Shown: positions 46,190 to 56,780, counted from the stretch's first letter. The stretch is 64,000 nt of DNA from Ancistrus triradiatus (GCA_025084515.1 JAJAGP010000352.1:62001-126000), one strand, 5' to 3'. Notes: a model not told the origin generated them from the letters alone. Program-made: numbers and translations.

Positions 46190-46860
46190 AGTACCATTAA
46201 TAATGTCATTAATAACAGTGCTACTATTCACATTCTTCCCATTGTTGTTATTAGTACAAGTATTATTGGTAAAGCATCAGTCAGAGTTAATAAGAAAATA
46301 ATAATAACATTAACAGTATTATCAGTAGTAATAAAAACAATAAGAAGAAGAGGAAGGAGAGTACCGGTACTGCTGCTAATAATAATAGCCACAGTATTAA
46401 TATTAATAATGGACCTAAAAATCATATCAATATTGTTGTTATTAATAACAATAATACCAGTGATAAAAGTAGCAATAATAATAATTATAATATTGTAATA
46501 ATATAAGAATAAGAATAGTAACAGTAATATCACTTATAATAATAGTAATAATTACAGTATTTTTATTAGTAGTATTATTAATGTTGTTATTACTATATAC
46601 ATATATATATATATATGTATATAGTAATAACAACATTACAGTATACTATTATTATTATTATTATTATTGCTGTTGTTCATAATATTTGCTATAAAATAAT
46701 TATTTATATTACTGTTATTACTGTTATTATTTTTAATACTTATGTAATAACATTATTATTATTGTTACTACTATAATAATAAGAAGAAGAAGAAGGATGG
46801 TAATAATGACAGTGATATTTCTACTACTACTACTAATAATAATAAACGTTTTATGAAATT
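46190..46860. repeat. Degenerate AAT/ATT trinucleotide tract
   Basis: About 0.67 kb is dominated by imperfect AAT, ATT, AGT and GAA triplets. ORFs on both strands are Ile/Asn/Val/Thr-rich low complexity. It contains a 60-bp perfect palindrome (46579-46638). Confidence 0.9.
46579..46638. repeat. 60-bp perfect palindrome
   Basis: The left arm starts TAATGTTGTTATTACTATAT and the right arm ends ATATAGTAATAACAACATTA. The two 30-bp arms are exact reverse complements meeting in an (AT)n centre at 46608/46609. The next base pair outward (46578/46639) does not match. It could extrude a cruciform. Confidence 0.95.
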
Positions 46861-47618
46861 GTAACCCATTAATGCAGAACTTGAGGCCCTTTGATGGGGT
46901 TGAGGATCTTTTCGGAGGAGATCCGCTCGGCCCCTGGCTGTGGCTGTGAGGAATGAGCTCTAATGTCGACGTTTTAGCGTTTAAATGCTGATGAGCTGAG
47001 CAGAACCGACTAACAACCTTCAGCCAGCGGAGAAACGTCTTCATTCATGAATGATGCAGATCATGTATCATGAAAATTTCAAAGAGAGTCGAATCGATGC
47101 TGGCTTTTTAAAGAGGTAATGAATGGGACCTGACCCCGTTTCCTTCCCCCGGGGGCCCGGCCGTGGAGGGAACGAGATGTGTGATGTGAGTGACAGACGG
47201 GTGGATCTTCATCCAGAACCTGTTTTACATTCATGTATTCATCTGAGTGCGAAAAGCTTTGGGCTTCGTCTCTTCTTTTCTATTCTTGTAGCCTTTTTTC
47301 TTGCTGCGACGGGAAGTGTCATCTTTTGTTTGCACTCCGAGTACGGAGCCGTGTCGGAGCCGTTCGGCTGTCGTGTCGAGTCGTCACTATTCGCTGCCAA
47401 CTGGAACATTGTTCAGAAGAACGTCTGTAAGGAAAAGGTTTAAATATAACGTGCCGATGCACTTGGGGTTAACGCGACTTTGTTAAAATAACCTCGGTTT
47501 TAAAATACAGAGCGCACTGTTATGCGTAAACCCTTCGTACGTATGCAACGTATAAATCTCTAATTGGATCTGATCTGGATCTAATTGGAGTCTTAGTTTC
47601 AAAATCTGGTTACAGATG
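46861..47618. other. Unassigned
   Basis: Complex sequence with a GC-rich palindromic word CCCCCGGGGG at 47146-47155. ORFs up to 106 codons show no domain. Possibly conserved non-coding in part (47040-47230). Confidence 0.3.
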
Positions 47619-47835
47619 GGCGCTTAGGTGGCACAGTGGCGATTTGCTAGCCCGTAGTCCATCACAGAGACCTTGGGTTCGAGTTGCAGTGGTGCTCTTC
47701 ATGACATCCTCACCAGCGATTTGAGGCCAGGAATGGACTGGCACCACGTTCAGAGTGCACTTAAACCTGCGCCCACTGAGTACCAGGATGGGCTGCCCAT
47801 GAAGGGGTGGGAGCAAATAAGAACAACAAGTTATT
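47619..47835 (+). repeat. tRNA-derived SINE
   Basis: The head GGCGCTTAGGTGGCACAGTG (47619-47638) includes an A-box-like word, and the B-box GGTTCGAGTT is at 47676-47685. The body includes ATGGACTGGCACCACGTTCA-like text. A second SINE-head-like word (GGCGCTCCTGTGGCACAGT, 47868-47886) lies 30 bp downstream and runs straight into the 32-bp minisatellite. Confidence 0.7.
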
Positions 47836-47886
47836 TGTGTGCCTTATTTGATATATTTTTAATCCGTGGCGCTCCTGTGGCACAGT

Positions 47887-48215
47887 CCCAATACTTTTGG
47901 TCACATGTAGGTTTATGTCTCAATACTTTTGGCCACATGTGTTTGGGTCTCAGTATTTTTGTGACATGTGGGTTTGTGTCTCAATACTTTTGGCCACACG
48001 TGGGTTTGTGTGTCAGTATTTTTGTCACGTGGGTTTCTGTCCCAATACTTTTGGCCACATGTGGATTTGTGTGTCAATATTTTTTGCCACACATGGGTTT
48101 GTGTTGCAATACTTTTGGCCATGTGATTTTGTGTCCCAATACTTTTGGCTATGTGGGTTTGTGTCCCAATACTTTTTGCCACATGTGGGTTTGAAGCCGA
48201 ATACTTTTGGCCACC
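47887..48215. repeat. 32-bp minisatellite, block 1 (about 10 units)
   Basis: The unit is of the same type as in block 2, but diverged, for example CAATACTTTTGGCCACATGT and CAGTATTTTTGTGACATGTG. Several units are shortened. Block 1 is separated from block 2 by about 765 bp of unrelated, non-repetitive sequence. Confidence 0.92.
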
Positions 48216-48980
48216 ACAGTGCCCATGACTTGCCATCCAGCAGTGACCCCTACCAATCCCTTTGATACTGATGCCCCATTCGGTGGGCATGCTCTCCTGT
48301 GCCAACCCTCGTCATAACAGGCAGAAATTAAACCATGAAGAAAAAAATCTAAAAACAAAAATCATGTTTTTCTCTTCCGTCTCTTATTCAGAGCTGCAGG
48401 TTTTTTACTCCGAGTCTAAAAACGTCAGCAATAACCCGAAGCCTCGTCCAGGCGAAGTTTGTGCGTTGATTATGAGTTTCTCTCCCCTGTGTACGATTTG
48501 AAAAGCCCTAATTTTGCTGTCATCCTTCTTTTCACGCCTGGTCTCTGTCCAGAAGGGATTATTGGAAGCCCTGAGCGCTGTGTGGGTTTGGTTACAGCTT
48601 TCTCCACCGCTACTGTTTTTCCTCTCTCCCTGCTAAAACGTGCGCTGCTTCCTAATCCGCGTATCTCATCGCCAATTGTAATTTGACTCGCCGTGCAGGG
48701 CTCCGAAGAGCCGGAGAGGGAGTGGGAGGTGGTACACCAGGAACACTCGCTGCACGGCATGACCTATTTAATCCAAAACAACAACAACGAAAAAAGAGTG
48801 GGCTTTTGCTTGTTTGTGCCTTTCATACACAGCCCGTACTCATGTAAAACCAGCAGTTATTATTATAATAATGAATAAATATTATAAAATTAATAATACA
48901 TTTATATGAAGAAGTCAGAATCTCTCCATTTACATTGCATATGCTGAAGGAACTACAACAGTGCCTGAAATGTGGCAAAG
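48216..48980. other. Unique spacer between the two minisatellite blocks
   Basis: Non-repetitive sequence. Around 48560-48785 it is balanced and carries CCAATTGTAATTTGACTCG. A possible exon could start at 48697 after CCGTGCAG (open frame begins GSEEPEREWEVVHQEHSLHG), but the acceptor has a poor pyrimidine tract and I do not recognise the peptide. It may equally be conserved non-coding DNA. Confidence 0.3.
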
Positions 48981-50650
48981 TACTGCTGGTCACAACTGGG
49001 TTTGTGTCCAAAAACTTTTGTCCACATGTGGGTTTGTGTCTCAGTACTTTTTGCCACATGTGGGTTTTGTGTCCAAATACGTTTGTCCCACAAGTGGGTT
49101 TGGTGTCTCAATACTTTTTGTCCGCATGTGGTTTGTGTCTCATACTTTTGGCCACAAGTGGGTTGTGTCCAATATTTTGCCACATGTGGGTTTGTGTCCA
49201 AATACTTTTGTCCACATGTGGGTTTGTGTCTCAATACTTTTGACCTCCTGGATTTGCGTCCCAATACTTTTGGCCACAAGTGGGTTTGTGTCCCAATGCT
49301 TTTGGCCACATGTGGGTTTGTGTCCCAATACTTTTGGCCACATGTGGGTTTGTGTCCCAATACTTTTGACCACATGTGGGTGCGGGTCCCAATACTTTTG
49401 GCCACATGTGGGTTTGGGTCCCAATACTTTTGGCCACATGTGGAATTGTGTCCCAATACTTTTGGCCACATGTGGGTTTGGGTCCCAATACTTTTGGTCA
49501 CATGTGGGATTGTGTCCCAATACTTTTGGCCACATGTGGGTTTGCGTCCCAATACTTTTGGCCACATGTGGGTTTGTGTCCCAATCTTTGGTCACATGTT
49601 GGTTCATGTCTCAGTTCTTTTGTCCGTATGTGGATTTGTGTCCCAATACTTTTGACCACATGTGGGTTTGTGTCCCAATACTTTTTGCCACGAGTGGGTT
49701 TGTGTCCCAGTACTTTTGGCCACAAGTGGGTTTGTGTCCAAATACTTTTGTCCACATGTGGGTTTGTGTCTCAATACTTTTGACTACAAGTGGGTTTGTG
49801 CTCAAATACTTTTGGCCACAACTGAGTTTGTGTCCCAATACTTTTGACCACATGTGGGTTTGTGTCCCAATACTTTGGTCACATGTTGGTTCATGTCTCA
49901 GTTCTTTTGTCCACATGTGGATTTGTGTCCCAATATTTTTGGCCACAAGTGGGTTTGTGTCCCAATGCTTTTGGATTTGCGTCCCAATACTTTTGGCCAC
50001 AAGTGGGTTTGTGTCCCAATACTTTTGGCCACAAGTGGGTTTGTGTCCCAATACTTTGGTCACATGTTGGTTTGTGTCCCAATACTTTAGGCCACATGTA
50101 GGTTCATGTCTGAGTTCTTTTGTCCACATGTGGTTTGGTGTCCCAATACGTTGTGATCACACCACATGTGGGTTTGTGTGTCCCAATACTTTTGGGCCAC
50201 ATGTAGGTTCATGTCTGAGGTTCTTTTGTCCACATGTGGGTTTGTGTCCCAATACTTTAAAGGCCACATGTGGGTTTTGTGTCCCCATCCTTTTGGTTGG
50301 CCACATGTGGGTTTGTGTCCCAAATACTTTTGGCCACATGTGGGTTTGGTGTCCCAATATTTTTGGCCACATGTGGGTTTCATGTCTCCAATTCTTTTGT
50401 CCACATTGTGGGTTGGCAACGTAGATTTGTGTCCCAATGCTTTTTGACCTCTTGGATTTGCGTCCCAATAACTTTTGGGCCACAGTCTTGGATTGTGTCC
50501 CAATACTTTTGGACTACAAGGTGGGTTTGTGCTCAAATACTTTTGGCCACATGTGGGTTTGTGTCTCAATACTTTTGGCCACATGTTGGGTTTGTGTCCC
50601 AATACTTTTGGCCACATGTTGGTTTTGTGTCCCAGTACTTTTGGTCCCAT
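48981..50650. repeat. 32-bp minisatellite, block 2 (about 52 units)
   Basis: The period is 32 bp, for example TGTCCCAATAC starting at 49321 and again at 49353. A typical unit starts TGTCCCAATACTTTTGGCCA and continues CATGTGGGTTTG. Two main subtypes differ at the CACATGTGGG / CACAAGTGGG site. Rarer variants with GACCTCCTGGATTTGCG (49247, 50446) or GGTTCATGTCTCAGTTC (49601, 49888) recur at spacings that point to duplicated multi-unit segments. Central units (49320-49570) are homogeneous; both edges are full of single-base indels. None of the six frames of the typical unit contains a stop, hence ORFs of up to 487 codons. Confidence 0.97.
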
Positions 50651-51489
50651 TTATCACACAAAAGTGATCAATCAGATTGACTCTGTCTAATAACTCCCAG
50701 ATCTTAAGTCGTGCTTATTTGTTATTTCAGCCTGTGCTTGGTTGTAATGTTTTGTGTTCATTTTTGTTTCGTCAACAAACGCCACACGCCCATGACCTTC
50801 TGCCTGTGTCTATAAATCTGAATCCCGGATCTGTGGGAATTGGTCGATGGCCCGTGCTCTCCTGCGCTGGATTTCTATATATAACACAGAATTGAAATTG
50901 AACTAGGCAGGACCGTGGAGTTCGGGAGATGAGCTTGAGGTTTGAGGGCGGTAATCCATTTGGGAAATGAGTAATGAAGATGGAACAGGGAGGAGGGAGG
51001 AGGACGGTCTGGGATGAGCTGCTGTCTCTTATTAGAGCTCTTTATGACATGTGATATGACTCCTCATTTATTCTCCGTCATTAGCGTCCACTCTGCGCTC
51101 CGAGCCTCTGCAGTGTGTGTTCTTCAGCGCGCTGCCAAGCATATGCACGAGGGCTGGAGGATAATTACGGATAATTGCTCCGGGAGACACGGCTCTGCTC
51201 CTTACAAACTGGCCAGCCAGGGTGGGATCAGGACCAGGGATTAGCCAGTCCAAGTCTGGGCAGCAGGGCTTCTGCCCCCCACCCGCCGGCCCACGTTCTG
51301 CCATATGTCTGTTCTCCCTCTCCATTCAAGCATTCATCTTACAAAAACAGCTGCTGTAGGATGGATGGAGCAGATGTGAGCAGCTGATCAAATCCTACTG
51401 GCAGGACGACTTAAGAAGCCGGGGATATTGTGGTGTAATATACTAATAATATTATATAATTCAATTTAAAAACATGGCACCAGAAACCG
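50651..51489. other. Unassigned; candidate conserved non-coding stretch at 51010-51215
   Basis: 51010-51215 is balanced, repeat-free sequence with 'AGGATAATTACGGATAATTG' (paired homeodomain-like cores). No gene is recognised. Confidence 0.25.
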
Positions 51490-52005
51490 CATCATTTCTG
51501 TTGGATTAAGGTCAGGACTTTGATTTGGCCGTCCCAAAACATTAACTTTGTTCTCCCTGAAACGTTCTTGTGCGCTTTAGGGCCGTCCTCTCGCTGCACG
51601 ACCCAGGTTCTCTTGAGATTCAGTTCATGGATCATTAGCTAAATTACTTTCATTCTTACGTTTATCATCTAAGCCGCCCAAGCAGGTCGGATCCCTTTTT
51701 GAGTCTTGGTTCCTCCCAAGGGATTTTCCTTTCCACTGTCGCCTTAGGCTTGCTCACTTAGGGTTTGGATATTAGAAGATAATCTAAAATTGTAAAGCTG
51801 CTTTGAGGCAATGCTCTATTGTGAAAAGTGCTATAGAGATAAATCTGCCTTGACATGCACAGATGTCCTGATGTTTTCCCTTATAGAGTTTGCTGCTCTA
51901 ATTCGGAATTTATTGTTCCATCGACCATGGCAAGCCGTCCTGGCCCAGATGCAGCAAAACAGCAAACCATGACACTACCACCACCATGTTTCAGATGATA
52001 TAAGA
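51490..52005 (-). mobile_element. Tc1 family A fragment interrupted by a LINE/SINE-type tail
   Basis: The minus-strand family-A text is present on both sides of a nested insert: 51490-51629 (region before the SPDL motif) and 51858-52005 (region with the KHGGG block, plus-strand ACTACCACCACCATGTTTCA). The junctions fall inside the family word GTTCATGGACAGATGTCC. Confidence 0.85.
51630..51857 (+). mobile_element. Nested retroelement 3' tail
   Basis: Contains TCTTGGTTCCTCCCAAGG, CCACTGTCGCCTTAGGCTTG and TGTAAAGCTGCTTTGAGGCA, ending ATAAATCTGCCTTGACATG. This is the common teleost LINE/SINE-type 3' tail. A CATG at both junctions (51626-51629 and 51854-51857) may be the target duplication. Confidence 0.75.
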
Positions 52006-52847
52006 TTCTCAGATGATGTTTTCACTCATATATGTACAGAAAGAGAAATTAATGTTTAAAATGCAGATTTAGAATCGCATTCTGACAAAGATGATATATT
52101 TTATGATATAGATGTAGATTTTTTAAGGTTATTCTGGCTACTGTGCATGCGTATCCCGCCACTACAAAGGGGCTGAGGCTTGCCACCCCCCCTCTCTGAT
52201 ACAGTTACTAATATTGTGATTGGTTCTTTCTAATGATGGGGCGGGGCTTCTGTACTACAGTCCCATTCCTATTTCAACCAGTGCCTGGTCTCCTTATATA
52301 ACGTCCCTGATAACAGACAGGGGCTGAACATCATCCGGCGTTACAGGTTTAAAGTAGGACTAAAGCGCCGCCTACTGGTGCCTTAGCGGGGTAGAATTTC
52401 ATTGCTGGCAGGACATTTGTCACATTTTAAGCTTGACGAGGGCAAGAGGTGAGGCTGGTGGCTTTTCGAGGTAAAACACGGAGGGAAATCCGTCCTGCCA
52501 TCAGAGGTGGACATAGGTACATATGTATTTAGCTATATTTATGTGTTTACTTGTATTTCTTCATGTATGTCATTATTGTTTGTTCCTTGTTAGTAGGCTA
52601 GCGATTCAGATTCTGCTCGTGTTTCTTATTTCTTCTTCCCTTTTTTTTCAGTCAGCAGTAGAGTGCGGTGGAGTTTTATTGAATTTGTTGATTTTATCAG
52701 AGCTAAGAGGAAGTTCAGGCTCCTGCACATCTCCAGCGCTCTTTTATTGACTGGTGTTTCACAGAAACGCTCGACTCATTCATTCTCTCCATTTATGAAT
52801 GCAAATGCTTTTACAGGCAGACGGTTTGCCTTCTAAACCCTCAGAGC

Positions 52848-52902
<55 letters not shown>

Positions 52903-53521
52903 ACACTCTTGCGCTCTTGCACATTGGCATCATCACCCATCAGTCGGTTCATTTCATATTGATCCACTCATCATTAAAACCACAAAAAGCCCAACCAAGC
53001 CTCTAAGAAAGCAATCAGATAAAGAAAACATTAGGATGATGTGACTGTAACTAAATATAGATGGATACACAGAAGGCTCACCTTATTTTAGTCCTTATGA
53101 TAAATAAAAAACGTGCATATTGGTGGCTGTCAGAGTTTTTCAGTGTTTGTAGAGTCTCAGGACTTTTGTGTGGGATTGTATAAAGCTTTTAAAGGTTGTT
53201 GTACTGTTATGCGTTGTTTAATGTCCGCATTATGACCGGACATTACCGTAGTCATATAGTCTTTTTAGGCTGCTGTAATGTAAATATAAAGGGTACATTC
53301 ACAAGAACACTGCGTGCAAATGATACGTTATTAGTCAGAGATACCTCTGAAAACACAAGTGATTGAAACGACTTATACTTTTGTCTGACGGAAGCCAAAA
53401 ATGCACTGAGAGTCATCCACACCAACATGAGGGACTTCCATAAAAAAGTCTCTAAACACATCAACCGAGTTACAACAGTCTCTAGAACAAACTAAGGTAG
53501 CTAGATACTTAAACACATACT
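52006..53521. other. Unassigned with a (CA)n array
   Basis: (CA)25 at 52850-52900. The phrase TCTCTAAACACATCAACCGA at 53450-53469 repeats one at 23912. 52140-52430 carries 'AAAGCGCCGCCTACTGGTGC', a style seen in fish repeats, but with no defined element. Confidence 0.45.
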
Positions 53522-54006
53522 AGGGTTGCCAGATTCCACTAGAGAAACGAGCCCAAGACAGTTTACCTGTTACAATGTGAGAGTGACCAGTTGATCATAT
53601 AACAAAAAAATAATAATGCAAACAAATAATGATGTATATTTGCCTTTTATATATTTGCATATATATTCACGTTACTATTTTATATTTTGTCATATGTTTA
53701 ATTAACCAGGGTTGCCAGACCCATCAAGAGAAACAAGCCCAAGACAAGTGAGCTATTACAATGCGAGACTGACCATTTGATCAGTTCACAAAAAATAAAT
53801 AAAACAATAATAATCTATATTTGCCTTTTAACTTTAGAGGCTGATAAAAACATCTTGCAGGAATATTGGAGGGGGACACAGGATCACTGGGCCCAAATAA
53901 ACAGGCCCCAAAAATCTGCAACCCACAACGACCAATACAGTATTTGATAGTGAATTCATGGAAAATTAAGTAGAAAGTAGCTCATAAAAAGCGGACCTGG
54001 CAACAC
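53522..54006. mobile_element. Two tandem copies of the AGGGTTGCCAG MITE family
   Basis: The first copy starts at 53522 (AGGGTTGCCAGATTCC) and is cut short; the second starts at 53708 (AGGGTTGCCAGACCC) and ends GGACCTGGCAACAC near 54006, which mirrors its start. They share 'GAGAAACrAGCCCAAGACA', an AT-rich middle and 'GGAATATTGGAGGGGGACAC'. Related pieces lie at 33605-33990 and 58001-58096. Confidence 0.75.
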
Positions 54007-54914
54007 ATAAGTGAACTGACTGCTACTCTTAAACTCCCGCCTCTGCTTGTTAAAAGACAGATTTTTATTTCCCATTATGACTTGTTATCATTATCGTTGT
54101 TAAAGAGAACGCTCGCTGATCGGATGGACGGGTGCGTACCTGTTCCTCTGGAGACCTGGAAGGTGCTGACTGGATACTTTTGTCACTCTGTTGTGTTTAA
54201 CAATCATTTCCATGATTCTTTTTTTACATTTTCTGGGGCCTCCACCTGTCAGTCTCCGGAATTGGACACTGTTATGTTTGCACCGGATCATAATTGGTTG
54301 AATCCTTCCCCTGGCGTCTCATTCCATTTGGATTAAAGACCAGGTGTTCTTTTTTTTTTCTCCGTCAAATGGAGATTTAATTTATTTTGAGAGTTTCTGC
54401 CAATCAGGTTTATAGCAGCCGACAGCTTTTTATTAATGGTAACAGACACCGTGCACAACTGCTGCCCTGGCTCTCAGTTTTCTTTTAATTGAGCAGGTCG
54501 TTGCTCTGGGTTTGGTTGTTTGTGGTTCTTAAATTAAAAATGCGATGATTTATCCGTAATCTTTTACCTGCCGTTATACTGTGTTGCATGTGGTATATTT
54601 ATTTTGACCTGATATGCACAGTGAGGCTTTGGAGGCAGTAATGCATTATATTCAGCCGCTGTGCAGTTCAGATGATCCATACATTTATTTAGAGGATATC
54701 TATAAAATGTTTTGATTTTGACCCAACTTTACCGGGGTCACCTCTCATAGCTAGATTAACTCATAACTTGGAACAAAAGATGATCTTAAGCTCTATTAGG
54801 AATGCAAAGTGCAGAGTTGCCAATACTTGCTTCAATCTGAATTTCCAAAGAAGATGTATATAATTTTCTAACCTCTTAAATGAATTAGCTAACCAAAGCA
54901 TCCTGCTCAGACAC
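54007..54914. other. Unassigned
   Basis: 54340-54500 is repeat-free with ATTTAATTTATTTTG and TTTTAATTGAGCAGG words and may be non-coding conserved sequence. No gene is recognised. Confidence 0.3.
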
Positions 54915-55150
54915 ATTAAGTAAAACGTTTCCTTAAGATTGCCCTTACACATTTCTTAGAGTTAAGTGTGATACCTAAAGGCTTTCTTAAGGGGAAATCG
55001 TCATGTTCCCTTAAGTAAGTCCTCACTGTTCAGTCTCGCATAAACCTCCTTAACGATAAATTCCCTCCGAATTATTATAGGGATGCAAAACCTCATCTTC
55101 AATCTTGAATGCTGGAGCTTTTGTGCCATTCTTCCTGCAAACACATCTTA
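54915..55150. repeat. Dispersed repeat, copy 2 (partner at 1570-1800)
   Basis: Shares AAGATTGCCCTTA and TAAATTCCCTCCGAATTATT / GCAAAACCTCATCTT blocks, in the same order, with the copy at 1570-1800. Confidence 0.4.
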
Positions 55151-56100
55151 AGGCGTGTAAGAGTACAGGGTCGTTGTTGTCACCTTTCTTGTTTCTGAAT
55201 TCTCCACCCATTGCCAACATGAGCTGCGTTCACTGGTTGACCAGTTTCTTCGGCCCCAGACTCCCCTCCTGCCTCTGCCCTTGAGCTGACTCTCAGACCT
55301 GTGCTCCTGACCTCAGTGCTGCCTGATCTCTGTCTGCTCTCTGCGTTTGTCAATAAAACTGTCGGAATGATTTCCAGCATCGTTTGCATCTTGCAGCTTG
55401 TCTGACAACGAGCTTCTTGTTTTTCTGTGCCAGGGGGAAAAAAGCAGAAATCATGCGTATAATAGAAATTACACAGGAGCATCCAGGGGGAAATCTGAAA
55501 TCGATACGTGTGGTGTTTTGTGTTTTATCAGGAAACTTGCTTTTGGTTTTTCAAAGGAATCTGCAAGAATAATTTGTCATTCTGGGCTGTGTTTTCTGCT
55601 CATGATCCATGTTCTTTCACGGAGTTTCTTCTCAGTCAGTTGTCCATAGGGTTCGGCGTAATAAAATCCACCTCCACAATGCCTTTAAAGATAGATTATT
55701 TAACAACAAATGGACTGATCAGTTCTGATGGATCTTCCTGGTCTTGTACGGGTGTTAGGAGTCCCAAAGCAGCACATTACAAAATTTAGCAGGCTCCCTA
55801 AAATACCGCCTAGACTCCGTCCACCTTTTTCAGTCCTAACACACCACCGAAAATGAACCGGGATACTAAAAATGGTTTATCGAGCCTGCCAAAGCGTTAA
55901 TTATACGCATATGTTAAGAACGAACACCTGAGAATGAATCACAGAGCTCTCTCACCTCACATGTGGCTCTATAAAATCTTTCTCAGCTTTCCCAGTGCAG
56001 GCTGGAATGGAGCGTGATAAGTCCGCTCATTTTGCACGCTAATATTCACTCTGAGTTTATGACGTGTTGAAAAAATGTGCAGAAGTGCAGACCCCTGGTC
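55151..56100. other. Unassigned
   Basis: ORFs up to 100 codons on both strands without domain; no repeat recognised. Confidence 0.35.
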
Positions 56101-56617
56101 GGCCACTTTATTAGAGACACCGGCCCTTTTGCGATCGGAGCTTCCCTGTGTGGACACGTGACTCTGGAGTGCAGCAGAAAATCAAGTGAGCAAGTTTTTG
56201 AGGGGAAACAGAAAGGCAAGAGTGCAAACTCGGATCAGTGAGCAGTGGAGAAACATGGCCTGGTCAGATGAATCCATGAACCTTCCTATTAGGAAGTTCT
56301 CAAATGTTGAGGCAATGTTTTCTTGCCACACCCTGGGTCCTCTAATGCCTGTGGATGGACGTTTGGACAGAAGGACACTTTCAGCAGGACGATGCACCTT
56401 GTCACAACGTCGTGTAGTCATGGATTGGTTCCAGAAACATGACAGTGGGTTCTCCTCGCTTCCCTGGGCTTCACAATCCCAAGACCAAGATAGAAGCTGT
56501 TTAGGGCATGTCAGTACCTCCATCAAATCTGTGCCAACTGTGAGAAGCTGTCCTGTCCCCATGGGTCAACATTCCTTCTGAACAATTTCAACACCTAGTG
56601 GAATCTATCCCACTGAA
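56101..56617 (+). mobile_element. Tc1/mariner-type remnant (family D-like, copy 3)
   Basis: Starts with the terminal phrase GGCCACTTTATTAGAGACAC. The decayed transposase contains AWSDES (first catalytic Asp, about 56259-56276), HTLGPLMPVDG, a QQDDAPCHNVV-like stretch readable after a frameshift near 56380-56410, and VESIPLK-like C-terminal text. Large internal deletions are evident since only about 0.5 kb remains. The 3' terminal repeat is absent, and a LINE-type tail begins immediately after. Confidence 0.75.
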
Positions 56618-56780
56618 GTCAAGTCTAGTCAGCTTTATTACTATAGTGCTTTTTACAAAGCAGCTTTACAGTGTTCGATTATCTTCTACTATCTAAGGCC
56701 AATCCCAAACTGAGTAAGCCTAGGGCACCAGTGGCAATAAAAACTAGGGACCTAGAGAGGACCAAGAGTCAAAAAGGGAA
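56617..56780 (-). mobile_element. LINE/SINE-type 3' tail
   Basis: GTCAAGTCTAGTCAGCTTTA then TTTTTACAAAGCAGCTTTAC is the reverse complement of the same teleost tail as at 51630-51857, directly abutting the Tc1 remnant. Confidence 0.7.

Noticed and set aside
46175..46533. ORFs of 101-107 codons on both strands
   Set aside because: Ile/Asn/Thr/Val-rich translations of the AAT/ATT tract.
48961..50424. 487-codon plus-strand ORF and overlapping or antisense ORFs over 49-50.6 kb as a repeat protein gene
   Set aside because: All are produced by the stop-free 32-bp unit; the same peptide appears in all frames of a strand, edge indels do not preserve frame, and no promoter, splice or signal features accompany them.
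47887..50650. CRISPR-like array
   Set aside because: Units of 32 bp are directly contiguous with no unique spacers between them, and the context is vertebrate.
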